Source: DAOLCO01 sp964612555 (GTDB taxonomy: Bacteria; Bdellovibrionota_C; UBA2361; SZUA-149; DAOLCO01). From it: 64,000 nt of DNA. The translations under genes were made by a program, and so were the position numbers. The DNA is taken from positions 1 to 64,000 of the forward strand of contig CAZTBW010000009.1 of assembly GCA_964612555.1 (NCBI GenBank), given 5' to 3'. Under the pieces are notes generated by a model. The model was not told the DNA's origin, did no database searches, and saw only the letters and a program-made list of their open reading frames with translations. This document shows positions 50,513 to 59,639 of this stretch, in pieces (position 1 is the stretch's first letter; each line of letters begins with the position of its first letter).

Positions 50513-51958
50513 CTATTTTTTTTTCAAACAGTGATACGCCTCAAGTGCTTCTTCTCGAGTTTCTTTTAAATCACAGATTGGATAAGGGTATGTTTTGCCC
50601 AATGTGATGTTTGCAGAAGTGAGGGTCTCTGCTGGTGCCTGCCAGGGGTGGTGAATCCATTTGTCTGGTAGTTCTTTAAGTTCTGGAATCCAGGTGCGTA
50701 TGTAAAGACCTTGAGGATCGAACTTCTGGCTCTGTGATACGGGGTTGAAAATTCTGAAGTAGGGAGCTGCATCTGCTCCTGAACCTGCAATCCATTGCCA
50801 GCCAAGAGTATTGTTTGCAAGGTCTGCATCAAGGAGTGTATCCCAGAACCATTTTGCACCTTCCAGCCAGTGAATCTGAAGGTTTTTTACGAGGAAGGAA
50901 CCCACGAGCATTCGCACCCGATTATGCATGGTGCCCGTAGTCCAAAGCTCACGCATGCCTGCATCTACAATAGGAATCCCGGTCTGCCCTTTCTGCCAGG
51001 CAGAGAGATGTCCTTTGTTTTTCTTCCATGGGAATTTTTCAAATTCTTTTTTAAGGGGTTTATGATCTGTGTGAGGGAAATGATAGAGCAGGTGATGAGC
51101 AAAATCACGCCAGCCAAGCTGTCTGAGAAAAGGTTCTACTGAATTAATATCAGAAGATTTAAATGCATCTTTAATCTTTCTCCATATTCCAATCGCAGTA
51201 ATCTGCCCAAAATGAAGATATGGTGACATATGGGAAGTGGCTTTCTTATAGGGAAAATCTCTTTCAGATTTGTATTCTTCAATCGTACGCAGAACAAATT
51301 CAGATATACTGTCCCATGCACCCTTTTCAGTAGGTTTCCAAAGGTTGTAGAACTCTCTATCCCAGGCAATGTCAGGAAGGAGGTTTAGAGCAGTTATTTT
51401 TTCAGATGATATGGAACGTGCTGGAGGAGGTAGTTTTTTAAGTATAGGTAAAGAGTCCGGAATATTTATTTCTCTGGAAAGTGCTTTCCAAAATGGAGTG
51501 AATACTTGATATGCGGTGCCACTACTGTTTTTAATCTCCCAGGGTTCTTTAAGAAGAGAGCCTGGGAAAGAAAATACAGCAATATTTTTTTCAACAAGTT
51601 TCTTTTTTATTTCACTGTCTCTTTTAATGGTAGCAGGGTCGTAAAGACGATTCCAGTACACTCGATTAGTAGATGTTTCAGAAATAAGTGATTGAAGTAC
51701 GTTGATACTCCTGCCTCTCCTGAGTATTAACTGGGAACCCAGCTTTTCGAGAGAAGACCCAAGATCCTCAAGTGCATGATGAAGCCACCACCCGGAAGCA
51801 GCCCCGGGTTCCCAGGGATGTTCCTCTTCCGGAGAGTGTATATAGAGACAAAGCAGAACGTCAGATTCCCTCGCTGCCAAGATCAGTGCCTCATTATCTT
51901 TTATTCGTAAATCTCTCCTGAACCAGAAAATAGAATGTATTTTATTCGATATAGTCAT
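50513..51958 (-). CDS. phrB: Deoxyribodipyrimidine photolyase
   Basis: 481 residues. N-terminal Rossmann-like antenna domain (SIFWFRRDLRIKDNEALILA) and C-terminal FAD domain with HFGQITAIG, RQLGWRDFAHHLL, the region TGIPIVDAGMRELWTTG, HNRVRMLVGSFLVKNL and DLANNTLGWQWIAGSGADA-type motif. The Trp residues for electron transfer to FAD and the Asn/Gly residues of CPD photolyases are in place, so class I cyclobutane-dimer repair rather than cryptochrome. Convergent with the M48 gene. Confidence 0.94.
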   Translation of the reverse strand: MTISNKIHSIFWFRRDLRIKDNEALILAARESDVLLCLYIHSPEEEHPWEPGAASGWWLHHALEDLGSSLEKLGSQLILRRGRSINVLQSLISETSTNRVYWNRLYDPATIKRDSEIKKKLVEKNIAVFSFPGSLLKEPWEIKNSSGTAYQVFTPFWKALSREINIPDSLPILKKLPPPARSISSEKITALNLLPDIAWDREFYNLWKPTEKGAWDSISEFVLRTIEEYKSERDFPYKKATSHMSPYLHFGQITAIGIWRKIKDAFKSSDINSVEPFLRQLGWRDFAHHLLYHFPHTDHKPLKKEFEKFPWKKNKGHLSAWQKGQTGIPIVDAGMRELWTTGTMHNRVRMLVGSFLVKNLQIHWLEGAKWFWDTLLDADLANNTLGWQWIAGSGADAAPYFRIFNPVSQSQKFDPQGLYIRTWIPELKELPDKWIHHPWQAPAETLTSANITLGKTYPYPICDLKETREEALEAYHCLKKK

Positions 51959-52138
51959 TTAGGGAGGTTTTATAGAAAATTAATAATTTTAATATCTTAC
52001 TTATTTGAATGAGAAAAAATGTTCGGGCATAATATTATTGGACATTTTGTGCGTTTATGTATTCATAACACAACTGTGAATTAAAATGGGGGATAATAGC
52101 AGCTGATAAAAGCAGCACAAGATCTTGATACCAACAAT

Positions 52139-52645
52139 ATGGCTCATACACGTTTAATTTTATTTTTCTGGATTTTTTCAATACTTTTCTCATTTGAAGG
52201 GGTTTTAGCCGATGCCAGAGTGGATGGCTTCTTTAAAGAAGACATGGTCACACAAGGTATGTTTGATGACCATCGCCACATCAGAGAGATTCAACCTGAA
52301 TCTTCAAGAAGAGATTCTTTTTTCATCACTCGGGAAGAAAGGCGACGAAACCCCGAGCGGGCTCCAAGTAATTCTATTCAGATGGAACGATCTCCCGCCA
52401 TTCGTGTCAGCCAATATCCGGTACTGAGATACCCTGTATTGCCATCCGGCTTATGGCTACCGGGTGTACACTATAGCCCCCAAAGGCTTAAAGAAGATAG
52501 AATTAAGAACTCTCAAACGTCCCAACAGACACCCCCGGCTCCTTCCTCTCCTCCAATTGCTCCCCCAGTTCTCGAATCAGGAGACTCCTTTGATGTGAGC
52601 GAGAAATACGAACTGGAAGGTTTTGATTTTGAACCTGAGTTGTAG
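52139..52645 (+). CDS. Secreted proline-rich hypothetical protein
   Basis: 168 residues with a signal peptide (LILFFWIFSILFSFEGVLA, cleavage near residue 25). The rest is low-complexity, arginine-rich then proline-rich (TPPAPSSPPIAPPVLE) and ends acidic (ELEGFDFEPEL). No cysteine, no known domain. Divergent from the photolyase gene. Confidence 0.6.
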   Translation: MAHTRLILFFWIFSILFSFEGVLADARVDGFFKEDMVTQGMFDDHRHIREIQPESSRRDSFFITREERRRNPERAPSNSIQMERSPAIRVSQYPVLRYPVLPSGLWLPGVHYSPQRLKEDRIKNSQTSQQTPPAPSSPPIAPPVLESGDSFDVSEKYELEGFDFEPEL

Positions 52646-52960
52646 ATAAAGAATATATCTCTAAAGATGTAGCGAGCATATTTGGTGATAGATAACAGTA
52701 GTAGTAAGCAGATTTAATTCTGCTCTTCCCCCACCCGAAGTTACCTACGAAAGTTATTAGCACTGAGGGGTTGATCACCAGCTACTGGAAAAAACGTAAG
52801 TGTAGAGGTGAGTTAATTCAAGTGGTTAGTTGTTGCATTAAGAAGGTCTTGAGAATAGTCATGGACTGATATAAACATTTAGGGGGTGAGTGAGTATAGT
52901 GTTATCCTTTAATGTCACATCATATCATTATTCCATAATAATACATACAAGTTCTTTCAA
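52646..52960. other. Non-coding AT-rich stretch
   Basis: Between the proline-rich protein and the structured leader. I see no gene, clear promoter or hairpin. Confidence 0.3.
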
Positions 52961-53107
52961 ATAAGATCAAAAGATTGACTATAAGGGTAAACATACATTC
53001 GCTTTTTTCCATCGAGATTGACTCGATGGGAAAAAGTGTTGTGGCTTTATTAGGTTTTGATCTTATCACCTCCCTACTAGACCATTCCGGTATAGTAGGG
53101 AGGTGAT
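52961..53107 (+). promoter_or_regulatory. Nested hairpins upstream of the HEAT-repeat gene
   Basis: Three stems: ATAAGATCAAAA (52961-52972) with TTTTGATCTTAT (53055-53066); inside it a 15-bp hairpin 53002-53016/53022-53036 around ATCGAG/CTCGAT; and a 15-bp hairpin 53065-53079/53093-53107 (CACCTCCCTACTA). The outer stem and the last hairpin share two bases, so they compete slightly. A CACCTCC copy also occurs at about 53133. The right hairpin arm AGTAGGGAGGTG contains a GGAGG-like sequence. It could be a structured 5' leader, a small RNA, or an element end. Confidence 0.5.
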
Positions 53108-53169
53108 GAGCGGAAAGAACAGTTTTTTCGGTCACCTCCATCTTTCTTTATTTCTTTATGGAGGAAAAA

Positions 53170-54024
53170 ATGGAAAATCCAGATCCTCGGTTTGGAGTCG
53201 TCAATCGGCTTCTGATTTCCCTGAAGTCCATTCTCGCGGAACTTCGCCAGAACAGTGAACAAAGCGTGGGAACGCTTGTCTGTGCAGGTCTCAGGCACAA
53301 AGAGGCATACTACCAATGGGAGATTATGCACCTGTTAAACGATTTGTGTGCATCGACCAAAGCTAATCCCTATTTGACCTCACTGCCACCCGAGCTTCCT
53401 TTGGATGTCAAGGAAGCAGTGAGGGAAGCGATTCCGGTTCTGATCGAAAAGATCTCAAACCAGGATTCAGATCGGAATTTACGGATTAAGGCCATTTTAA
53501 CTTTGGAGATGGTCGGTGGTCTTGATCACGAGAACACCATCCCAGCGTTGGTTGAGGCGTTCAAGACTGACAACCACGACGACGGTTGGAGACTGCTCGA
53601 AAAAAAGGCGAAGTGGTACCTGGTCAAGATCGGCAATTCCGAAGTCGTCTCGGCACTGTCTGAGGTGTTTTTTAATACCCCGTCCAAATGTCAATCTGCA
53701 GCGGAGGCTTTGGCTGAAATCGGCGGTTCCGAGATTGTTTTAATGCTAACTGAAGCACTTAACAAACAGGAAGTCGAAGACAGTGCCATTGATGCTTTGG
53801 GCATAATCGGTCCGGATGCCAAGGATGCTGTTCCGGCACTAATCGAGGTGCTCAAGGACAAGAATCGGACGTATGTTTCTCGAAGAAACGCAGCATCGGC
53901 ATTGGGTCGTATCGGTCCAGATGCCGAGGCTAGTGTCCCAACACTGCTCGAAGTGTCAAAGGATAGCTCCGAAGCTCCGAACCTCCGTGAGGTCGCCAAG
54001 AATGCTTTGATTAGTATTGGCTAG
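53170..54024 (+). CDS. HEAT-repeat protein
   Basis: 284 residues. The start is set by GGAGG (53160-53164) six bases before ATG 53170; an ATG at 53158 contains that site and is unlikely. From about residue 75 it consists of HEAT/PBS-lyase-type helical repeats (AVREAIPVLIEKIS, IPALVEAFKTD, SAAEALAEIGG, DSAIDALGIIGPDAKDAVPA, NAASALGRIGPDAEASVP). Such solenoids bind proteins; no enzyme domain is attached. Base and codon use look more GC-rich than the neighbouring genes, and it is flanked by gene-poor DNA and a broken toxin-antitoxin remnant, so acquisition by transfer is likely. Confidence 0.8.
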   Translation: MENPDPRFGVVNRLLISLKSILAELRQNSEQSVGTLVCAGLRHKEAYYQWEIMHLLNDLCASTKANPYLTSLPPELPLDVKEAVREAIPVLIEKISNQDSDRNLRIKAILTLEMVGGLDHENTIPALVEAFKTDNHDDGWRLLEKKAKWYLVKIGNSEVVSALSEVFFNTPSKCQSAAEALAEIGGSEIVLMLTEALNKQEVEDSAIDALGIIGPDAKDAVPALIEVLKDKNRTYVSRRNAASALGRIGPDAEASVPTLLEVSKDSSEAPNLREVAKNALISIG

Positions 54025-54396
54025 ATGGACATTTGAAACTGCACCACCTAAGGCGTTGAACGTGCACAACAACTGAGATCGGCGGGTTGTTTTGGTTTTA
54101 AAGCCACAACTACCCGTCACTTTTTGAAATCTGGAACAGTCTCAAAATACATATTTCTATAGTCCGGCCGTCATCACAGAGCTGTGTTGACGAATTGGAA
54201 TGGGAGCTTTACCCGGTGCGCTTTGACGTTCTCAGCCTTACGACTGAAGCCCAAATGCAAAGGTTCAGGCTAATTCCATAAATCCTTATTATGCCAGCTA
54301 TGCCAATTTCATTCATAACTTCTTACGTAACAAAACTAATTTCTTGAATGTACAATTAAACAATGATACTCTATCAGCATCTCTTTTTCTACTAAT
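54025..54396. other. Gene-poor stretch after the HEAT gene
   Basis: First part is GC-richer. An imperfect 13-bp hairpin CGGGTTGTTTTGG / CCACAACTACCCG (about 54083-54116) is present. No open frame with protein-like composition was found. It probably belongs to the same acquired segment as the HEAT gene. Confidence 0.4.
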
Positions 54397-54600
54397 ATGA
54401 AAACATACCCTCTACATTCTTTTCTCCAACTTATGCAGATTATGGAGCATACGTTTCTCTATAAACTCAGACAAAAAAATCCCGATATAAGTGAGGAATC
54501 AATGCAGGAAGAATTAAAAAAATGGTATATGCAGAGACCTGAAGCTGAGCACGGTGATGGAGATGGTATTCCTGGTGATATTTCAAGGTTTCGTACATGA
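54397..54600 (+). CDS. Small partner protein of a nucleotidyltransferase toxin-antitoxin-like pair
   Basis: 67 residues: YKLRQKNPDISEESMQEELK, then KWYMQRPEAEHGD. Short proteins of this pattern are commonly encoded just before nucleotidyltransferase-fold genes. Its stop overlaps the ATG of the next frame (ATGA), matching that arrangement. The downstream partner is truncated, so the module is probably inactive. Family assignment is from memory of the pattern and tentative. Confidence 0.55.
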   Translation: MKTYPLHSFLQLMQIMEHTFLYKLRQKNPDISEESMQEELKKWYMQRPEAEHGDGDGIPGDISRFRT

Positions 54601-54722
54601 GCTTCCAAAACCTGGGTGATGCAATACAAAAAGTTGTTTTATGGCTTAATGAAAATGATGTTCACTATGCTCTGGTTGGAGCCCTTGCTGTTTCGTTTCG
54701 AACCATTGAAAGAGCTTTATAA
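54597..54722 (+). pseudogene. Truncated nucleotidyltransferase (N-terminal fragment)
   Basis: A 41-codon frame, MSFQNLGDAIQKVVLWLN then ENDVHYALVGALAVSFRTIERAL, stops at TAA 54720-54722. HYALVGALAV-x-x-R is the opening of MNT/AbiEii-like nucleotidyltransferases, which continue with a T-x-DIDL catalytic Asp pair; that part is missing and is not found in other frames up to thrS. The gene was therefore cut by deletion. Overlaps the upstream small gene by four bases. Confidence 0.65.
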
Positions 54723-54816
54723 TTGAAAATTTAAATAATCCCGATCAGTTTACTCAACCTCTAACAATTGCTATGCTGGGCATGATATAACCTGAATGTA
54801 AGCATATAGAATTACT

Positions 54817-56742
54817 ATGAAACTTGAATTTGAAAAAGAAGGTGTCTTTGAGGGTCAGGAAGGTATTGTATTGGGGGATGTGCTTGCTACGCTTACATTG
54901 GAAGAAAAGAAGACACCGATTGGGATTGCCCTTAATAAGAATACGCTTATTGATCTTCAAACAAAGGTTCTTGAGGGAGGAAGTGCCAGAGTGCTTTACC
55001 TTGAGGATGATTCTCCTGAGGTTCGTTTGTTTTATCGGCATAGTTTTTCACACGTTCTTGCCCAGGCAGTAAGAAGACTTTTTCCCGGAGCGAAGCTTGC
55101 CATTGGTCCTGCTATTGATAACGGATTCTATTACGACTTTGATGTTGAGAAACCTTTTACTCCTGAAGATCTAAAAGCCATTTCAGAAGAAATGAAAAAG
55201 ATCATTAAGGAAGGCTATGCTTTTGTTCGAAAAGAAGTTTCTCCTGATGAAGCAATGGCTATGATCGAAAATATGCAGGAGCCGTATAAACGGGAACTTC
55301 TTGAAGATATCAAAGGAAGAGGGGAGAATATCAGTTTCTACGAAGATGGAGATTTTCTTGATCTTTGTGCCGGTCCTCATGTTCCCAGTACAAAAGCTGT
55401 AAGGAATTTTAAACTTCTCGAGGTGGCAGGTGCGTACTGGAGAGGTAATGAAAATAATAAAATGCTTCAGCGGATTTATGGTACTGCCTTTCTTGATAAG
55501 GAAGGACTGAACACCTATATAAAACAGCTTGAAGAAGCAAAGAAGCGAGATCACAGGAAGCTCGGTAAAGAACTTGATCTTTACAGTACACACCCTGATT
55601 CAGTTGGTGGAGGTCTTATCCTCTGGCATCCAAAAGGAGGGCTGATACGATATCTTATCGAAGAGCACTGCAAGAAGAAGCATCTTGATTCTGGATATGA
55701 CTTTGTCATTTCTCCTCACGTGGGACGGGCTACACTTTGGCAGACCAGTGGACACCTGGATTTTTATAAAGAAGGTATGTACTCCCCGATTGATATCGAA
55801 GGGCAGGAATACTACCTCAAGCCTATGAACTGTCCATTTCATGTAAAGATTTTTGATTCAAGGATGCGCTCCTATCGTGATCTTCCTCTTCGTTTTGCTG
55901 AGTGGGGTACGGTGTATCGTTTTGAAAGAAGTGGGACGCTTCATGGTTTGACAAGGGTACGTGGGTTTACACAGGATGATGCACATTTGTTCTGCCGTCC
56001 TGATCAGATGCCAGCAGAAATTGATCGTGTAATTAACTTCTCCCTTAACCTTTTAAGGGATTTTGGCTTCAGTGAATTTAATATCAAGCTCAGTACTCGT
56101 CCTGAAAAGCGAGTAGGGGAGGAGGAAAGGTGGGATGCCGCTGAGGATGCCTTGAGAGATGCACTGGAAAGAAGTGGTATTCCTTTTATAGTGAACGAAG
56201 GGGATGGTGCATTCTATGGTCCAAAGATTGATCTTTGTGTAAAAGATGCCGTAGGTCGTGAGTGGCAGCTTAGCACGATTCAGTTTGATTTTAATTTACC
56301 TGAGCGTTTTGATATTTCTTATATTGGAGATGATGGTAAACAGCATCGCCCCTACATGCTTCATCGGGCACTTTTAGGTTCATTGGAGCGTTTCTTTGGC
56401 GTGCTGATCGAACATTATGGAGGCGCATTCCCGCTGTGGCTTTCACCTGAGCAGGTTCGTATCCTTCCCGTATCTGAAAAGCATGTTGAGTTTAGTGAAG
56501 AGATTCTTGGAATACTTTCTCAGAACAAATTCAGGGCTTCAGTTGATTCAAGCTCAAATACACTCAGCTACCGGGTACGCCAGGCACAAGCTGAAAAAAT
56601 TCCTTATGTATTTGTAATTGGAGATAAGGAGATTGAATCAAGCTCAGTTGCGGTACGAAAGCGGGGTGGTGAGGATCTTGGGTCTAAGAGAGTGCAGGAA
56701 GTTTTGTTGTTTTTAAAAGAAATTTCGGACGAAAAGTTATAA
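54817..56742 (+). CDS. thrS: Threonyl-tRNA synthetase
   Basis: 641 residues, full length. N-terminal TGS domain (1-60), second additional/editing domain with HSFSH (His75, His79) and the DLCAGPHVPST motif, class II catalytic core with MNCPFH (zinc Cys339), RFAEWGTVYRFERSG (motif 2), FTQDDAHLFC and the motif 3 region HRALLGSLERF, then the anticodon-binding domain (AFPLWLSPEQVRILPVSEKH). Attaches threonine to tRNA-Thr and edits mischarged serine. No T-box is visible upstream; the gene starts 94 bp after the broken nucleotidyltransferase. The PEGA lipoprotein gene follows after 18 bp. Confidence 0.97.
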   Translation: MKLEFEKEGVFEGQEGIVLGDVLATLTLEEKKTPIGIALNKNTLIDLQTKVLEGGSARVLYLEDDSPEVRLFYRHSFSHVLAQAVRRLFPGAKLAIGPAIDNGFYYDFDVEKPFTPEDLKAISEEMKKIIKEGYAFVRKEVSPDEAMAMIENMQEPYKRELLEDIKGRGENISFYEDGDFLDLCAGPHVPSTKAVRNFKLLEVAGAYWRGNENNKMLQRIYGTAFLDKEGLNTYIKQLEEAKKRDHRKLGKELDLYSTHPDSVGGGLILWHPKGGLIRYLIEEHCKKKHLDSGYDFVISPHVGRATLWQTSGHLDFYKEGMYSPIDIEGQEYYLKPMNCPFHVKIFDSRMRSYRDLPLRFAEWGTVYRFERSGTLHGLTRVRGFTQDDAHLFCRPDQMPAEIDRVINFSLNLLRDFGFSEFNIKLSTRPEKRVGEEERWDAAEDALRDALERSGIPFIVNEGDGAFYGPKIDLCVKDAVGREWQLSTIQFDFNLPERFDISYIGDDGKQHRPYMLHRALLGSLERFFGVLIEHYGGAFPLWLSPEQVRILPVSEKHVEFSEEILGILSQNKFRASVDSSSNTLSYRVRQAQAEKIPYVFVIGDKEIESSSVAVRKRGGEDLGSKRVQEVLLFLKEISDEKL

Positions 56743-56760
56743 ATAAATGGAGTTGATGCA

Positions 56761-57135
56761 ATGAAAAAAGTTATGTCTATTATTCTTTCTTTGATATTCG
56801 TAATTCCTCAATCAGGATGCTCGTTGTTTGTCAGTTCTCAGCAAGCTTTTCAAGTTACCACAAGTGAAGCGGATGCTGATATTTTTATAAACGGAATATA
56901 CGCAGGGAAAGGAAGCGCCAATATGAGAGTGAGAAGAGACGAGTCTGTATCGGTGCTTGCAAGAAAAGAAGGTTTTAAACCCGCAACGGATACAGTTAAT
57001 CCAAAAATGAGCATGGTTGGAGTTTTGGATATTATTGGTGGTGCAATATTTCTCGTACCATTTATAGGATTGGCTTCGTCGGGATCTAGGGAGTTAGGTC
57101 AATCAAACACGGTATTACACATGGAGAGGGAGTAG
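56761..57135 (+). CDS. PEGA-domain lipoprotein
   Basis: 124 residues. Signal peptide with lipobox QSGC (Cys20). Residues about 30-80 (FQVTTSEADADIFINGIYAG, ARKEGFKPATD) match the PEGA beta-strand pattern used at cell surfaces. The C-terminus has a hydrophobic stretch (MVGVLDIIGGAIFLVPFIGL) and ends polar. Probably cotranscribed with thrS. Function unknown; surface-binding is inferred from the domain. Confidence 0.78.
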   Translation: MKKVMSIILSLIFVIPQSGCSLFVSSQQAFQVTTSEADADIFINGIYAGKGSANMRVRRDESVSVLARKEGFKPATDTVNPKMSMVGVLDIIGGAIFLVPFIGLASSGSRELGQSNTVLHMERE

Positions 57136-57187
57136 GGTTATACTTTTCTCTTTTGCTGTAGTGTTTTTTCTAAGCAATACCAGAAGT

Positions 57188-59395
57188 TTATTGCAGCAGT
57201 TTGCCTTTTCTAGTTCTATGTTTTTGGTACTGGCGTCTTTCGGATATTTTCAGGAGTTCGTTGTATGAATATACTCCTGTTCGTCCCCCGGTATCTATAA
57301 TCCATATACGGTCATTACCATCAATACCAATCATATTGATGCGGTCTGAGAACAGACCTTTTTCTTTTGTGGTGATGTAGAGATTGTTGCCTTTAATCCA
57401 GCTTATGCCGGGAAGAAAATAGCCATGCCCCATCCAGATTCTGTTATAGTGATCTTTTGTTATATTTTCGATTATAGATCTGGTGAAACCCTCTCGTGGT
57501 CCCTGGGTTAGAACTTCAGCAGAAGGTGATATTCGAGTAAATCCCCGGGAACTTGCAAGGAGTATTTCTTCTTCATCAGCTTCAATTTCAGCAATCCCAA
57601 AAGAATTCAAGCCCTCACCTGTTCCAAAATGAGCCCAGCCACGTGTGGTGAGTATGTGAAGTGGTTGATACTCCTTAGGTGTTTCAGTCTCCCCTCGGGG
57701 GTTTTGAATCCTGCTGGCAATCCAGATATTCCCTTTGGAGTCCTCTGTAATATCTGAAATGAAATCTTCCTTAAGTTCTTTCTTTTCAGGAAATTCCCAT
57801 TTTTCATCCTCCTCCCTGAAGAATAAACCATGCTTGGTGGCAAGAAATATCCGTTCTTTAGAGTCGAGAAAAATTTTAGTAGTCTGATCGACAGGAATCT
57901 GTTCGGGAATTTTTATTATTTCACGGGAGTTTCTTTTGTGAATGCTGAGCTCCCATCCATTAAGGAGCAGTGTGAGCCCATCAGGGCGAATTGTGCCAAT
58001 CCCTGAGGGGCATACAAGAACTCCTTTTGCAAAGATATATGTTCTGCCATCTATAACAGCCCTTGAAATATGACCTGAAAAATTGCTCCCTTTAATAAGA
58101 TCGTCATATGCGTCACAGGCTTTTGTATAGTTCTTAACAAAAGATTCGTCCTGAGTTTCTCCTCTTGATTGCTTTATTATCCATTTGTACACAGAAACAA
58201 GATTACCTTGATAAACCAGAGGAACTTTTTGAGCTATCCACAAGGTTCCAGAGTTATCAAGATGTGCATCTGCAATTGTATGGGTAATACGCTCCTTTGT
58301 GGAAAACGTTTTCCTTCCCAAATAAGCGATCAGTGAACCACTTCTACTTAAAATTATCCCTTTAGAGTCATCAATGGGAAATATTTTTTGAACTGAGATG
58401 TCTTCAGCAAATCTTTTTAAGGGATAGCCCTGTTTGGAAAGCATGAGTACGCCTTGTTTGGTTCCAAGAAATATATTGTTACCATAAGTGCTCACTTCCC
58501 CAAGGGGAACATCCTCCCGAAATGGTTTAAAATGTTCAGTAAAAGATTTTTCCGGGAAAGGTATCTGGTAAAGATTGTAATTGCTTGAGACGAGTAAAGA
58601 GGTATCAGTTTTAGCGATATTTTTTATGCTGAGCCCCTTTGCATCACCTATGGTTAAAAACCTGTTAAATGCAGCATCCCATTGATATAAACCATTGCCA
58701 CCAATAAAAGGTGACCCAAAACCCTCTTCGATGGTAGTTATTTGAGCATTTGAGAATTGTGGACCACCTGCGAGCGCCTTCCATTCTAACTGTGGTCGAT
58801 ATGCGATCTGACCATTACTGAAGCCAACCCATAGAACTGTTCCATTAACCAGAGAAATATGACTGATTGGAGGTAAGACTTCGCCCGTGTCAAGTTCATA
58901 TATTGAGGGAGAAAGGATTTCTCTGATTTCCTGCCCTGAAGATTTTTTAGAGAGTTTCAGAATACGTTTTTCTTCTGCCAGGAATATATCTCCTTCCTTG
59001 TCTGAGGAAATAGAAATAATTCTGTTTTTTGAAACCGGTACAGACGTGAATGCCCCAATAGTTACTCTTTCCTGGGTGATCTCTTGTTTCTTATTTTCAT
59101 GAACTGAATCAGAGGGTACAGGCTCTTCCTTTTCTTTAATATCCTCGGCATCTTCAGCCCCGGAAGTATCTTCTGAATGATTCTCCTCGGAAGGTTTAAA
59201 GAGCTGAAGTTCCTTTTCTATCTCCGTCTCATCAACCAGACTGGACTTATTTTCAAATACTTTTAGAAGGTCTTTATCTTCTTTTTTTGAATCACCACCA
59301 CAAGCAATGATGCACATGCAAACTACACTACACACTGCCCCCTGAATAAACGATAAAAACCCTGACGATGCTTTTTTTGCTCTAACTTTTCTCAT
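57188..59395 (-). CDS. Lipoprotein with two-component-regulator-type propeller repeats
   Basis: 735 residues. Signal peptide with lipobox IIAC (Cys32) and a charged Glu/Ser-rich linker to about residue 100. The rest is repeated propeller strands: LDNSGTLWIAQKVP, DSKERIFLATKHGLFF, DSKGNIWIASRI, DHYNRIWMGHGYF, DGNDRIWIIDTGG, the D-x-x-G-x-I/L-W-[IV]-[AG] pattern of Reg_prop sensors in hybrid two-component systems. No kinase, membrane span or output domain is attached, so it is a stand-alone, lipid-anchored propeller of perhaps two wheels. Ligand unknown. Convergent with the PEGA gene. Confidence 0.8.
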   Translation of the reverse strand: MRKVRAKKASSGFLSFIQGAVCSVVCMCIIACGGDSKKEDKDLLKVFENKSSLVDETEIEKELQLFKPSEENHSEDTSGAEDAEDIKEKEEPVPSDSVHENKKQEITQERVTIGAFTSVPVSKNRIISISSDKEGDIFLAEEKRILKLSKKSSGQEIREILSPSIYELDTGEVLPPISHISLVNGTVLWVGFSNGQIAYRPQLEWKALAGGPQFSNAQITTIEEGFGSPFIGGNGLYQWDAAFNRFLTIGDAKGLSIKNIAKTDTSLLVSSNYNLYQIPFPEKSFTEHFKPFREDVPLGEVSTYGNNIFLGTKQGVLMLSKQGYPLKRFAEDISVQKIFPIDDSKGIILSRSGSLIAYLGRKTFSTKERITHTIADAHLDNSGTLWIAQKVPLVYQGNLVSVYKWIIKQSRGETQDESFVKNYTKACDAYDDLIKGSNFSGHISRAVIDGRTYIFAKGVLVCPSGIGTIRPDGLTLLLNGWELSIHKRNSREIIKIPEQIPVDQTTKIFLDSKERIFLATKHGLFFREEDEKWEFPEKKELKEDFISDITEDSKGNIWIASRIQNPRGETETPKEYQPLHILTTRGWAHFGTGEGLNSFGIAEIEADEEEILLASSRGFTRISPSAEVLTQGPREGFTRSIIENITKDHYNRIWMGHGYFLPGISWIKGNNLYITTKEKGLFSDRINMIGIDGNDRIWIIDTGGRTGVYSYNELLKISERRQYQKHRTRKGKLLQ

Positions 59396-59639
59396 GATTC
59401 ATTATTACGTTTGGTTTTAGTATCAAAAAAAACAAGATATAAATATTATGAATGAAATTATTGATGTAATATCATACTGATATCTTTTATGTAACATAGT
59501 TTTTTTATGAGGAAACTACATCTTTTCTTGACAAGGGGTAAGTAAAAGATGTTCAGTATAGCATGAAAAGGAATCCGTTTGTTGTTTTCGGTGCCTTTTG
59601 TTGAATGAAATGAAAGTTAAAATCAGGAGAATAAACATT

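Noticed and set aside
54046..54060. GGCGTTGAAC resembling an integron attC core (GTTRRRY) after the HEAT gene
   Set aside because: No matching RYYYAAC partner within the distance expected for attC, and no integrase or cassette array is visible.
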